Notes under the pieces: generated by a model
The model's database searches: none
The model's input: only the letters and a program-made list of their open reading frames with translations
Told to the model about the DNA's origin: nothing
Made by a program: the position numbers and the translations under genes
Part shown: piece after piece, positions 1-7,287 of the stretch
Layout: each line of letters begins with the position of its first letter
How positions within the stretch are numbered: the first letter of the stretch is position 1
NCBI GenBank assembly: GCA_900551585.1
Contig: URWU01000033.1
Location: 1 to 10,621 of the forward strand
DNA: 10,621 nucleotides
Origin: an uncultured Alphaproteobacteria bacterium
GTDB lineage: Bacteria; Pseudomonadota; Alphaproteobacteria; RF32; CAG-239
Direction: 5' to 3'

Positions 1-4
1 TTTT

Positions 5-70
5 CAAGCAGAAGACGGCATACGAGATGTAGCTCCGTCTCGTGGGCACGGAGATGTGTATAAGAGACAG
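5..70 (+). other. Illumina Nextera P7/i7 adapter (library artefact)
   Basis: This is not genomic DNA. Positions 5-28 match the Illumina P7 flow-cell sequence, 29-36 (GTAGCTCC) form an 8-base i7 index, and 37-70 match the Nextera read-2 adapter. The adapter ends in the 19-base Tn5 mosaic end (AGATGTGTATAAGAGACAG, 52-70). One base differs from the standard adapter (A instead of T at 48). From memory the index corresponds to Nextera XT N718, which I could not check. The first four T bases are of unknown origin. Genomic sequence starts at 71, in the middle of the hydrogenase gene, so that gene's truncation is technical. Confidence 0.97.
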
Positions 71-1478
71 CAACGGCACGGGTCGCTTTCTTGGGCAGAG
101 CAACGCAGCCCGGTCCGGCAACGCAGCCGCCTTCGCAGCACATGACTTCAATCATATTATTGTCGCAGCCCTTGGTGGCATAGCGTTTTAACAATTTGAT
201 ATTTTCTTTGCTCAGACCGTCAATCTTTTCCGGACGATAATCGGCTTTGTCGCCAATCAGAGAGGCAACAGCGCCGGCAACGCCGCCGGAAATCGGGAAC
301 TGACGTCCCTGAGCGCGTGACAATTTGCTGAATTCTGCGCTTTCGCATTCTTCAACATTAATCTGTGACGCTACGAAAATGGCGCCGATTTCTTCAAAAG
401 TCAGAACATAATCAACATTGGGGTCATATTCGGCTTCAACGCGTTTTGCCAGGCAGGGGCCGATGAAAACGGCTTTGCAGTTCGGATCTTCCTGTTTGAC
501 CATTTCCGCGGTGTAATACATCGGGGTCTTGGTATGAGAAACAAACGGCTGAATTTCCGGAATGTGAACTTTGGCAGCACGGTAATAAGCCGGGCAGCAG
601 GAAGTTGTCATTAATTTAGCTCCGGCTTCCTGACGTTCGATAAACTCGGCCGCTTCTTTCTGAGTGGTAATATCTGCACCGACGGCAACTTCGATTACTT
701 CATCAAAGCCGGCTTTTTTCAGTGCGCCGACCAAATTTTTGATGTCACCGGGGAATTGGCCGACAACGGCAGGTGCCAGCATGGCAACTACTTTGTTGTC
801 TGTTTCGTGCAATTGTTTCAGAACATCGACCATCTGCGAGCGTTCGACAATGGCTCCAAAAGGACAAGAAGCCAGACATTTGCCGCAGGAAATGCATTTT
901 TCGGTGTCAATATGCTCTTTGCCGAATTCGTCTTTGGTAATCGCATTAACCGGGCAGGCCTCTTCGCAGGGAACCGGCACTTTAATAATCGAATGATACG
1001 GGCAGACTTCATGGCATTTGCCGCAGTTGACGCATTTTTCGGGGTCGATATGGGCTCGGCCGTTGACGATTGTGATGGCATCGCGCGGGCAATTCAGACG
1101 GCAGGGCTGGGCAAAGCAGCCGCGGCAGGCATTGGTTACCATATATTGTGACTTGATGCAGGCTGAGCAGGCAATGTCGATGACCGATAATTTGCTTTTC
1201 GGCAGTTCATCGCGTTTGAGGGCGTCTTCGCCATATTCTTTGAGGGTTTTCAGCTCATCTGTTTCTTCGTCGGGAGCCGTACCGAGACCGGCCATGCAGC
1301 GATATTTCAGAACCGCACGGTCTTTATAAATGCAGCAGCGGCTGGGCTGTTGCTCTTTAGGGCGCAGCTCTAGCGGAATGCGGTCGGCATTTTCGAATTT
1401 GTCGGCGAAAAAGCTTTCGGCAATCTTGATTAAAATCTTTGTCCGCATAAAGCTGGCATTATTCTTAGGTATTAACAA
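71..1478 (-). CDS. [FeFe] hydrogenase, group B-like, 3' end missing
   Basis: A cytoplasmic iron-only hydrogenase (2 H+ + 2 e- <-> H2) with 469 complete codons visible. The N-terminal part (about residues 100-205) carries several Cys motifs of 4Fe-4S clusters, including CVNCGKCHEVCP and CISCGKCLASCP, for electron transfer. The H-cluster domain follows with L1 TSCCPAY (C294 proton-transfer Cys, C295 ligand), L2 GPCLAK (C342) and L3 EVMCCEGGC (C448, C452). The N-terminal pattern NNA...RIPLELRPK...CCIYKDRA, the missing Met of the classical MPC motif, and GPG after L3 fit group B rather than classical group A. The start is a TTG at 1478, chosen because GAGG sits 8 bases upstream and the family's NNA segment would be lost from the ATG at 1448. 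The C-terminus, probably a few tens of residues, is lost at the adapter. It is the last visible gene of the operon. The family assignment is firm; the physiological direction and electron partner are not known. Confidence 0.93.
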
Positions 1479-1486
1479 TGTTCTTT

Positions 1487-1490
1487 CCTC
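1487..1490 (-). promoter_or_regulatory. Ribosome binding site deciding a TTG start
   Basis: GAGG on the minus strand lies 8 bases before the TTG at 1478-1476. The downstream in-frame ATG (1448-1446) has no purine-rich site in front of it, so the TTG is the better start for the group B-like hydrogenase. Confidence 0.6.
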
Positions 1491-1510
1491 TTTCTTACTT
1501 CTTTATAATC

Positions 1511-1783
1511 TTAATTTTCGCAATTGTTTTTCAAAATCTCTCTGATTTTATTGACAACTTCTTCATAAGTGGCTTCTTCAATGAGTTCATCATTAACCAT
1601 GACAAACGGGCCGTGGTTGTGTTTGTCGTTAACATTATGGCAAAGGTTCATGCAGCGGGATTCGACAATTTCGATTTTATCGGCGATATCTTCCGGCGGC
1701 GTAAATTCCAAAGCCTGAATGGCGGCGGCGCCCATGACGAAACAGGAGGTTCCCGAGCAGATTTTAACTTTTACTTTTTCCAT
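1511..1783 (-). CDS. Thioredoxin-fold [2Fe-2S] ferredoxin (NuoE/HydC-like), 90 aa
   Basis: A small soluble electron-transfer protein of the thioredoxin-like [2Fe-2S] ferredoxin family, related to the C-terminal domain of NuoE. Cluster ligands are visible as C9-x4-C14 (CSGTSC) and C44-x3-C48 (CMNLC). They are followed by a loop containing HNHGP and by the family-typical tail (VMVNDELIEEAT...EEVVNKIREIL). The ATG at 1783 is preferred: AAGGA lies 7 bases upstream, and translation upstream of it in the same frame only shadows the phosphatase gene. It starts 13 bases after the phosphatase stop and ends 32 bases before the group B-like hydrogenase start. Its position suggests it is an electron partner or small subunit of that hydrogenase, which is inference. 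No NuoF-like flavoprotein subunit is present, so a bifurcating HydABC complex cannot be claimed. Confidence 0.9.
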   Translation of the reverse strand: MEKVKVKICSGTSCFVMGAAAIQALEFTPPEDIADKIEIVESRCMNLCHNVNDKHNHGPFVMVNDELIEEATYEEVVNKIREILKNNCEN

Positions 1784-1796
1784 GGTTTTGTCCTTT

Positions 1797-2972
1797 TTAA
1801 ACGTATCTGACACTAATTTCTTTAAAATATTTATCTTGCAGCAGCCGGAATATCTTTTTGACGATATTACGTCTGATTTCCAACTCCATCGGCAGATTGG
1901 GATCCTGGTGGGCGATATTGATTTTTGTTCCCACAACAAAATCTATCTTGTCGCTGTCGAGCAACAAGTTGGCCAACCGCACCGCGGCGTTGTTTTTGTT
2001 TTTATCGATACCCTCTTTTAGCATACGATAAACTTCCGTCAAGGTTAAAATTCCTTCCGTTACTAAATCTATGCCTTCCATAATTGAGGCCATCGGGATA
2101 TTTTCATCAAAAGATGTCTTGTCAATCTCGCATTTCAGGCAGAGTTCACGCTCAATGATGTTGGCGGTTGTTCCGCCGCAAATGGCGGTTTTGCCGTCAT
2201 AAAGCGAGACCAGTTCGGCAATCTCTTTGTCTTTGTCTTCATCAAACGGAGGGCCGGTCAGAACCAGAAGCTTACGCGGTTTTCTGAAATAAAGGACAAC
2301 GCAGCTGATGTCATCGCCGGCCTGCTTATCGACTTCTTTTTCCAAAGCTTCATGCACAACGGCGTGAGCCAAATCATAAGCCGAAATATAAGGATTTTTG
2401 CGAATCTGTTTCAATACGAAATTGACGCAGCCCTGACGCTGCCAGCCGAGCGGATATTTGGGGTTACCCAATCCGGCCTGCGAAACGCCGTCCGACAACA
2501 GGATAATGCGGTCTTCCGGCTGGGTGGTAACCTGCGAGACGTTAATGGTACGCTCTTTCCATTTTGGCGAGGAAAGTTCGCGGCTTTTAATATTCAGCTC
2601 TTTGCCGTCGCGGATAAATATAAACGGTGGATTATCCATCTCGATAATACGGGTTTTTCCCTCAAGTTCGCTGTCAACAATTGAGAAAGTGGCGTAGCTG
2701 ATTTTTCTGACCTGGCAAATCGGCAGTGCGTCCATCATAATCTCTGACGAGCGCAGCAGCTCAACGTTGCTTTCCACAAATTTCATTGCCATGCGGGTGG
2801 TCATTGAAGAGAGAATGTTGGCTTTGACACCGCTGCCCAGACCGTCGGAAAGAACCGAAATAATACGCTGCTCTTCGGGAATTTTTTTTGAATAGACAGT
2901 GTCTCCGAAACAGTCTTCACCGTGTTTCTGGCATTGTTCCTTGCTGATTTCAATGAATAAGGAATTCTCCAT
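1797..2972 (-). CDS. SpoIIE/PP2C-type serine phosphatase paired with HydS
   Basis: A 391-aa cytoplasmic protein. Residues 1-230 form a SpoIIE-like PP2C domain with metal-binding motifs LSDGLGSG (D43), LLSDGVSQAG (D161) and AGDDISCVVL (D220/D221), so it should be an active Mn/Mg-dependent phosphoserine/threonine phosphatase. Residues 231-391 form a second, mostly alpha/helical region starting KLLVLTGPPFDED and containing a CGGTTANI motif; I do not recognise its function. Its ATG follows the hydS TAA with no gap (TAAATG), and the likely ribosome site AAGGGTGA lies inside the end of hydS, which points to coupled translation. Phosphatases of this type are known next to group C [FeFe] hydrogenases, where they are thought to carry the H2 signal. 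The substrate, classically an anti-sigma-factor antagonist, is not in this window. Confidence 0.9.
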   Translation of the reverse strand: MENSLFIEISKEQCQKHGEDCFGDTVYSKKIPEEQRIISVLSDGLGSGVKANILSSMTTRMAMKFVESNVELLRSSEIMMDALPICQVRKISYATFSIVDSELEGKTRIIEMDNPPFIFIRDGKELNIKSRELSSPKWKERTINVSQVTTQPEDRIILLSDGVSQAGLGNPKYPLGWQRQGCVNFVLKQIRKNPYISAYDLAHAVVHEALEKEVDKQAGDDISCVVLYFRKPRKLLVLTGPPFDEDKDKEIAELVSLYDGKTAICGGTTANIIERELCLKCEIDKTSFDENIPMASIMEGIDLVTEGILTLTEVYRMLKEGIDKNKNNAAVRLANLLLDSDKIDFVVGTKINIAHQDPNLPMELEIRRNIVKKIFRLLQDKYFKEISVRYV

Positions 2973-4739
2973 TTAGTCACCCTTATTGGTTTTGGTGCGG
3001 ATGATAATATTTTCGTCGTTGCCCGGCGTTTCGGCCGAAAAGTCTTTGGCAATCGAGCGCAGCAGCACTTCGGTCTCAGCCATATGTTCGCCAAGCGTGC
3101 AGGCAATCTGCTGAACGGTAGCCAGGTTTTTATGAATAACTTCTTTGGCTCGGGCGGCAATTTGTTCTTTTTTCATTTCGACATTCGTTACGTCTTCAAT
3201 GATACCGCCGACAATCTGCTTTTTGTCGATATTAAAGACGACAACATCATAAAGGCGGTCGTTTTGTTTGATATGTTCACGGTGAATATCCTGCTCCAAA
3301 TCAAGCGAGGCCGAAAACAGGTTGGTGAAAGAAATGAAGTCGCGCAAATCGGCACCGTGCAGGTTGTTTTTATCATAGATGTCATCGTGCTCTTCATCAT
3401 TCCAGAAAGCGGTAACAAACTGGTCGTTATATTCGAGAATGCTTAATTTAGAATCGGCAATGACAATCGGCGACGGAATGCAGCGCAGCAGCGCGTTGGC
3501 CTTATTCTGAGCCTGATGTTTCATATGCGAGACGCACATTTCCGGTTCGGCGTGCCCGTAAATCAGCGCTTTGGCAAAATTGCGGCAGGTGTTGTAACCG
3601 CAGCCGCCGCAGTTGATTTCGTCTTCGACCGTATATTTGCCGATTGAGGCTAAAGCGCGTTTGATGTCTGCTTCTTCAAATGCCGGACGGTCAACAGCCT
3701 GTTTTTCATAATCGAGCTTGATGTCAAAGCTCGGGGTGCGTTCGCCGATGTCTTCCGGAAAAGTGGCCTGATTTAAAATATCAAAGCGTTTTTCCATGCC
3801 GGATTTTTTGTTGGTCATGCAGGGACCTGCTACACAGCCGCCTTCGCAAGCCAGACATTCGACAAAGACCGGGTGGTTAAAATCCTGAGTTTTGAGGCTG
3901 GCAAGCTCGCGTTTCAGGTTCTCAATGCCGGTAATCTGCATGAGATAAGATTTTTTGATTTTATCATAAGGTTTCAGCGTTTCAATCATGCCGCCTTCAA
4001 TCGGATAAGCGGTGCCGTCTTCGGCTTTTTCAACAACGAACTTGTCAAAAACGCTGGTGTTGATTTCTTTTAAATTTATGCCTTCATCTTTGAGCCATTG
4101 GCGCAAATCGCCAAAACTCAAAGCCAGATTCAGCAGTTCCGGGTGAGAATCGGCCTCGATTTTTTTGGCAATGCAGGGGCCGATAAAAATGATTTCAATC
4201 TGCGGGCCGAGCTTTTCTTTCAAAATGCGGCAATGTGCCAGCAGCGGTGAGGATACTTTGGTCAAGTTCGGGGTTAGGTCGGGCAGATATTTTTTGACAT
4301 ATTCAACGCAGGAAGGGCAGGCAGTTGATAAAAACAGGCCTTTTTCGGCATGCTCAAGGATATCTGCTATGTTGGTTGACACTTCTTCGGCGCCGAGTGC
4401 TGTTTCGCTGACACCGCGAATACCCAGGCGGCGAATGGCGGCAATAATCTGTTCCTGAGAAACACCTTCAAATTCGGTAATCCAGGACGGGGCAAGCGAT
4501 ACATAAACATCTTTGCCGGAGGCAACCAGATGTTTGGCACGGGTTAAGTCATTGCGCATTTGCTTGGCCTTGGCCGGACAGACTTTGTAACACATACCGC
4601 AGGCAATGCATAAATCCGGGACAATCATCGCGGAGTTATCTTCGATTTTGATGGCTTTGACCGGACAATGGCGGACGCATTTGTAACAGTCCTGACAATT
4701 GTTTTTTATCGTGTATAAGGGATATTCGCGGTTAGACAT
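2973..4739 (-). CDS. hydS: Group C (putative H2-sensing) [FeFe] hydrogenase with PAS domain
   Basis: A 588-aa cytoplasmic protein. Residues 15-58 form a two-cluster ferredoxin domain (C15, C18, C21, C25; C44, C47, C50, C54). Residues about 75-310 form the H-cluster domain with L1 STACPSC (ligand C141), L2 GPCIAKK (C189) and L3 ECLACEGGC (C298, C302). Residues 377-402 form an extra 4Fe-4S motif (CGGCGYNTC...C402). Residues about 410-527 form a PAS domain, and 528-566 are probably coiled-coil. The proton-transfer Cys of catalytic enzymes is Ala140, as in the characterised Thermotoga HydS, and the Met residues of L2 and L3 are replaced by Gly187 and Leu296. These features indicate a slow, sensor-type enzyme that signals H2 or redox state to the adjoining phosphatase. 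The ATG at 4739 has GAGG upstream and lies 6 bases after the preceding gene. Family certainty is high; the sensing role is inferred from family and context. Confidence 0.94.
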   Translation of the reverse strand: MSNREYPLYTIKNNCQDCYKCVRHCPVKAIKIEDNSAMIVPDLCIACGMCYKVCPAKAKQMRNDLTRAKHLVASGKDVYVSLAPSWITEFEGVSQEQIIAAIRRLGIRGVSETALGAEEVSTNIADILEHAEKGLFLSTACPSCVEYVKKYLPDLTPNLTKVSSPLLAHCRILKEKLGPQIEIIFIGPCIAKKIEADSHPELLNLALSFGDLRQWLKDEGINLKEINTSVFDKFVVEKAEDGTAYPIEGGMIETLKPYDKIKKSYLMQITGIENLKRELASLKTQDFNHPVFVECLACEGGCVAGPCMTNKKSGMEKRFDILNQATFPEDIGERTPSFDIKLDYEKQAVDRPAFEEADIKRALASIGKYTVEDEINCGGCGYNTCRNFAKALIYGHAEPEMCVSHMKHQAQNKANALLRCIPSPIVIADSKLSILEYNDQFVTAFWNDEEHDDIYDKNNLHGADLRDFISFTNLFSASLDLEQDIHREHIKQNDRLYDVVVFNIDKKQIVGGIIEDVTNVEMKKEQIAARAKEVIHKNLATVQQIACTLGEHMAETEVLLRSIAKDFSAETPGNDENIIIRTKTNKGD

Positions 4740-4745
4740 GACGGC

Positions 4746-4997
4746 TTATTCCTCGTTTTTGTGGAAGTGTTTTTCTAAGATATCGAGGAGCGTTCCCTGA
4801 TCGATATTGTTGAAATCCTGATCGTCAATCGCAATATTGGGGCCTTTGGAACAATTGTCGCAACAGCGCAGCCCGGTCAGTTCGACCTCGGCTTCAAGCC
4901 CGTTGTCTTCCAAAAATTTTTGAATGAGTTTCAAGTTTTTGGCATTGCCGCGGGCAAAACAAGAACTGCCCATGCAAACTTTAATGGTTGAAGTCAT
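4746..4997 (-). CDS. Thioredoxin-fold [2Fe-2S] ferredoxin, 83 aa, first gene of operon
   Basis: A small soluble [2Fe-2S] ferredoxin of the thioredoxin-like family. The ligand pattern is C8-x4-C13 (VCMGSSC) and C45-x3-C49 (CCDNC), followed by the typical SKGPNI segment. It resembles the stand-alone ferredoxins that accompany Thermotoga-type hydrogenase loci. It is distinct from the 90-aa protein further down the operon, which has a longer loop after the last Cys. The ATG at 4997 has GGGAG about 9-10 bases upstream and follows a good promoter with a leader of roughly 30 bases. It ends 6 bases before hydS, so it probably delivers electrons to, or reports redox state to, the sensory hydrogenase. 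That partner assignment is inference from position. Confidence 0.9.
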   Translation of the reverse strand: MTSTIKVCMGSSCFARGNAKNLKLIQKFLEDNGLEAEVELTGLRCCDNCSKGPNIAIDDQDFNNIDQGTLLDILEKHFHKNEE

Positions 4998-5035
4998 TAA
5001 GCCAATCTCCCAAAAATATAGTTATAGTAAATAAA

Positions 5036-5064
5036 ATTATATAAAAGACTCTGATAATTGGCAA
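5036..5064 (-). promoter_or_regulatory. Sigma70-type promoter of the hydrogenase operon
   Basis: Read on the minus strand: TTGCCA at 5064-5059, a 17-base spacer, and TATAAT at 5041-5036. Transcription should start near 5029, leaving a leader of about 30 bases before the first ATG at 4997. The flanks are AT-rich. The -35 box overlaps an imperfect 16-bp dyad at 5054-5069 (6 of 8 pairs), which could be an operator. I found no equally good promoter for the divergent kinase gene in 4998-5160. Confidence 0.75.
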
Positions 5065-5146
5065 GTTATATATCCGCTATGTCCGAAAGTTTTATTTGTA
5101 AATTTTGTGTCTTTGTGGCAGAATCGAAGCATTGAAGAAATCCTGC

Positions 5147-5154
5147 AGGAGGAG
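5147..5154 (+). promoter_or_regulatory. Strong ribosome binding site setting a TTG start
   Basis: AGGAGGAG is followed after 6 bases by TTG at 5161. This decides the sensor kinase start: translation from TTG yields MKKIVLALILVLF..., a clean signal peptide. The in-frame GTG at 5107 would add 18 polar residues ahead of it and would place this site inside the coding region. Confidence 0.85.
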
Positions 5155-5160
5155 CGGAAG

Positions 5161-7218
5161 TTGAAAAAAATTGTTTTAGCTCTGATTTTAGTTCTTTTTT
5201 CGGTGTCCGGACATTTAGTTTCGGCGCAGCCCCATGGTTTTGAACTGGCGCCGCTGCGGTTTACGCCGGAAGAACAGGCTTGGATTGATAATCACAGAAA
5301 TTTGAAAATGGCGGTTGAAAAAGATGCTCCGCCTTATGAATATCTCGACGGCAAGATTTTTAAGGGGATTACATCGAGCTATATTCATATTATCGAGCAG
5401 AGTATCGGAATTCGTTTTGAACCGGTTGAGATTGATGATCTGCCGGAAGGTTTCCGTTTGCTTGAAGAAGGCAAAGTGGCAATCGTCCCGATGGCGAACC
5501 GGCTTCCGGGTGAAAAAGTTCCGGCATTGTTTTCGCAGCCCTATGTTTCATCTTCTCTCGGTATCTTCGGCAATGCCAACACGGCGTTTATTAACAGTTT
5601 TGATGATATTCTTGAGCAAAAAATGGCGGTCAGCAGCCATACTTTGGCAAAAATGCCACTGCTGCTGAATGCCCGCAAGCACAATTTTGTGACTTATGAC
5701 CATGTTATTGAGGCGATAAAAGCGGTTAACGACGGGGAAATGCCGTTTTATGTCGGTGATATTCTGCATACCAAATTTGCGATGGAAATGTTCGGGTTTG
5801 CTGATATGCGTTACATTGCGCCGGTGGTCGGTTCGGCTTACTCTTTCCAGATGGCTGTCAGTCCGGATAATGAAATGCTGCTGCGGCTGATTGACAGGGC
5901 CATGGCTGAAATCAGCCCGATTCAGCATTTTGAAATCCGCCAGAAATGGACCAGCGATTATTTCGGCCGTGAGCAGCTTGAGGTTCAGCGCTATCTGCAT
6001 TACCTCTATTTGTCCTTTGGAATATTTGCGCTGATTTTGGCCTGGTTCTTTTATCGTTCGCATTTGAGCAAGAAAAAAGCGCTGCAGATTGCCCATACCC
6101 AAAAAATGGAATCTATCGGGCGGCTGGCCGGCGGCGTTGCCCATGATTTCAACAATATGCTGGCGGGAATCCACGGCGCGGCTGAGATTTTGGAGATGAA
6201 AATCGATACATCATCGCCTTTGAAAAAATATACCAACATCATTATTAATGCCTGTGAACGCTCGTCTTATCTGACCTCGCAGCTTTTGGTTTTCTCGCGT
6301 GACAAAGGGCAAAAAGCAGCGGATATCAATCTGCATACCTGTCTGAAAGACGCGATTGCCCTGCTGGAACACGGCGTGAATAAGAAAATTGAAATTAAAG
6401 AAGATTTTCAGGCGCAGGATTATTATATTTCCGGCAACCGCAATCTGATTCAGAGCTTAATCTTAAATCTCGGCTTTAATGCCAAAGACGCGATGGGCGA
6501 CAAGGGCGAGATTGATATCTCGACCCGCGATGTCGACCTCGGTGCCGAAGATATTGCCGACTGCGTTATCAATACCAAACCCGGCCGCTATATTGAAGTT
6601 TGTGTCAAAGATTATGGCTGCGGCATTCCCGAAAATATCCGCCCCAAGATTTTTGAGCCGTTTTTTACGACCAAAGAAATCGGCAAGGGGACGGGGCTGG
6701 GACTGGCGGCGGTCTATGGAATCGTGCTGGAGCACAAAGGGACAATCCGTGTTGAGAGCAGCAGTGAAGGGACGAGCTTTTATTTGTATTTTCCGCTGAT
6801 TGCCAATAAGGCCGAGCCGAAAAGCGAAGCCAAACCGGCCGAATCCGTCAAAGCCAAAGTTTTGGTCGTTGACGATGAAAAGATTCTTCTTGAACTGATG
6901 AAAGATATTTTAATCACGCTCGGAGCCGAAGTGATTACGGTTAACGATGCGCTGCAGGCTGTTGATGTTTACAAACAGAATCCGGATATCGACGTGGTTA
7001 TGCTTGATGTGATTATGCCCGGCAAAACCGGTGTGGAAATTTATGACGAGCTGTTGAAAATCAACCCGGATATCCGCGTCATCTTTATGAGCGGCTACAA
7101 CAAAGATAATGAGGTTTTGGGACTGGTTGAGAAAAATGCCAATACCGCGTTTATCGACAAGCCGTATGCCGTGGCTGATTGCCAGCAGAAAATAACCAAT
7201 ATGTTAGCAAAAAAGTAA
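5161..7218 (+). CDS. Hybrid sensor histidine kinase with periplasmic SBP_bac_3-like domain and receiver
   Basis: A 685-aa inner-membrane sensor. Residues 1-24 form a signal peptide ending near SAQP. Residues about 35-265 resemble a periplasmic solute-binding domain of the SBP_bac_3 type (BvgS-like), followed by one membrane helix (about 281-302). The cytoplasmic part has HisKA with phospho-acceptor His328 in GGVAHDFNNML, HATPase with an N-box (NLGFNAKDAM) and G-boxes (DYGCGIP, GTGLGLAAVYG), and a C-terminal receiver (about 565-685) with VVDDE, phospho-acceptor Asp616 and Lys667. All catalytic residues are present. No HPt domain, DNA-binding domain or separate regulator gene lies nearby, so the phosphorelay output is unknown. 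The TTG start is set by AGGAGGAG at 5147. The gene is divergent from the hydrogenase operon, and control of that operon is plausible but unproven. The ligand could be an amino acid or other small solute. Confidence 0.92.
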   Translation: MKKIVLALILVLFSVSGHLVSAQPHGFELAPLRFTPEEQAWIDNHRNLKMAVEKDAPPYEYLDGKIFKGITSSYIHIIEQSIGIRFEPVEIDDLPEGFRLLEEGKVAIVPMANRLPGEKVPALFSQPYVSSSLGIFGNANTAFINSFDDILEQKMAVSSHTLAKMPLLLNARKHNFVTYDHVIEAIKAVNDGEMPFYVGDILHTKFAMEMFGFADMRYIAPVVGSAYSFQMAVSPDNEMLLRLIDRAMAEISPIQHFEIRQKWTSDYFGREQLEVQRYLHYLYLSFGIFALILAWFFYRSHLSKKKALQIAHTQKMESIGRLAGGVAHDFNNMLAGIHGAAEILEMKIDTSSPLKKYTNIIINACERSSYLTSQLLVFSRDKGQKAADINLHTCLKDAIALLEHGVNKKIEIKEDFQAQDYYISGNRNLIQSLILNLGFNAKDAMGDKGEIDISTRDVDLGAEDIADCVINTKPGRYIEVCVKDYGCGIPENIRPKIFEPFFTTKEIGKGTGLGLAAVYGIVLEHKGTIRVESSSEGTSFYLYFPLIANKAEPKSEAKPAESVKAKVLVVDDEKILLELMKDILITLGAEVITVNDALQAVDVYKQNPDIDVVMLDVIMPGKTGVEIYDELLKINPDIRVIFMSGYNKDNEVLGLVEKNANTAFIDKPYAVADCQQKITNMLAKK

Positions 7219-7223
7219 TAGTC

Positions 7224-7252
7224 TTGATATAAAATACAGAGATGTCTATAAT
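7224..7252 (+). promoter_or_regulatory. Sigma70-type promoter of the EAL-like gene pair
   Basis: TTGATA at 7224-7229, a 17-base spacer, and TATAAT at 7247-7252. It begins 5 bases after the kinase stop codon. Transcription should start near 7259, which makes a start at the TTG of 7261 nearly leaderless and favours the ATG at 7288 for the next gene. No terminator is visible between the kinase and this promoter, so readthrough from the kinase is also possible. Confidence 0.75.
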
Positions 7253-7287
7253 CTGATAAGTTGATTTTTGAGTGGATTTTAACACCG

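Noticed and set aside
71..1783. Electron-bifurcating HydABC hydrogenase
   Set aside because: There is a NuoE-like small ferredoxin but no NuoF-like flavin/NAD-binding subunit in the window, and the hydrogenase motifs fit group B rather than bifurcating group A enzymes.
1784..1939. N-terminal extension of the 90-aa ferredoxin
   Set aside because: It overlaps the 3' end of the phosphatase gene in another frame, has no family similarity, and the ATG at 1783 has its own ribosome site.
5000..5100. Rex (NADH-responsive repressor) binding site in the operon promoter
   Set aside because: No TTGTTAA-type half-sites with the expected dyad are present; the dyad at 5054-5069 is imperfect and of a different sequence.
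5107..5160. GTG start giving an 18-residue longer sensor kinase
   Set aside because: The added residues are polar and precede a clean signal peptide, and the perfect AGGAGGAG site would lie inside the coding region. TTG at 5161 fits better.
5548..6174. Long open frame on the minus strand opposite the sensor kinase
   Set aside because: It is antisense to a well-supported domain-rich gene, has no ribosome site and no recognisable protein motif.
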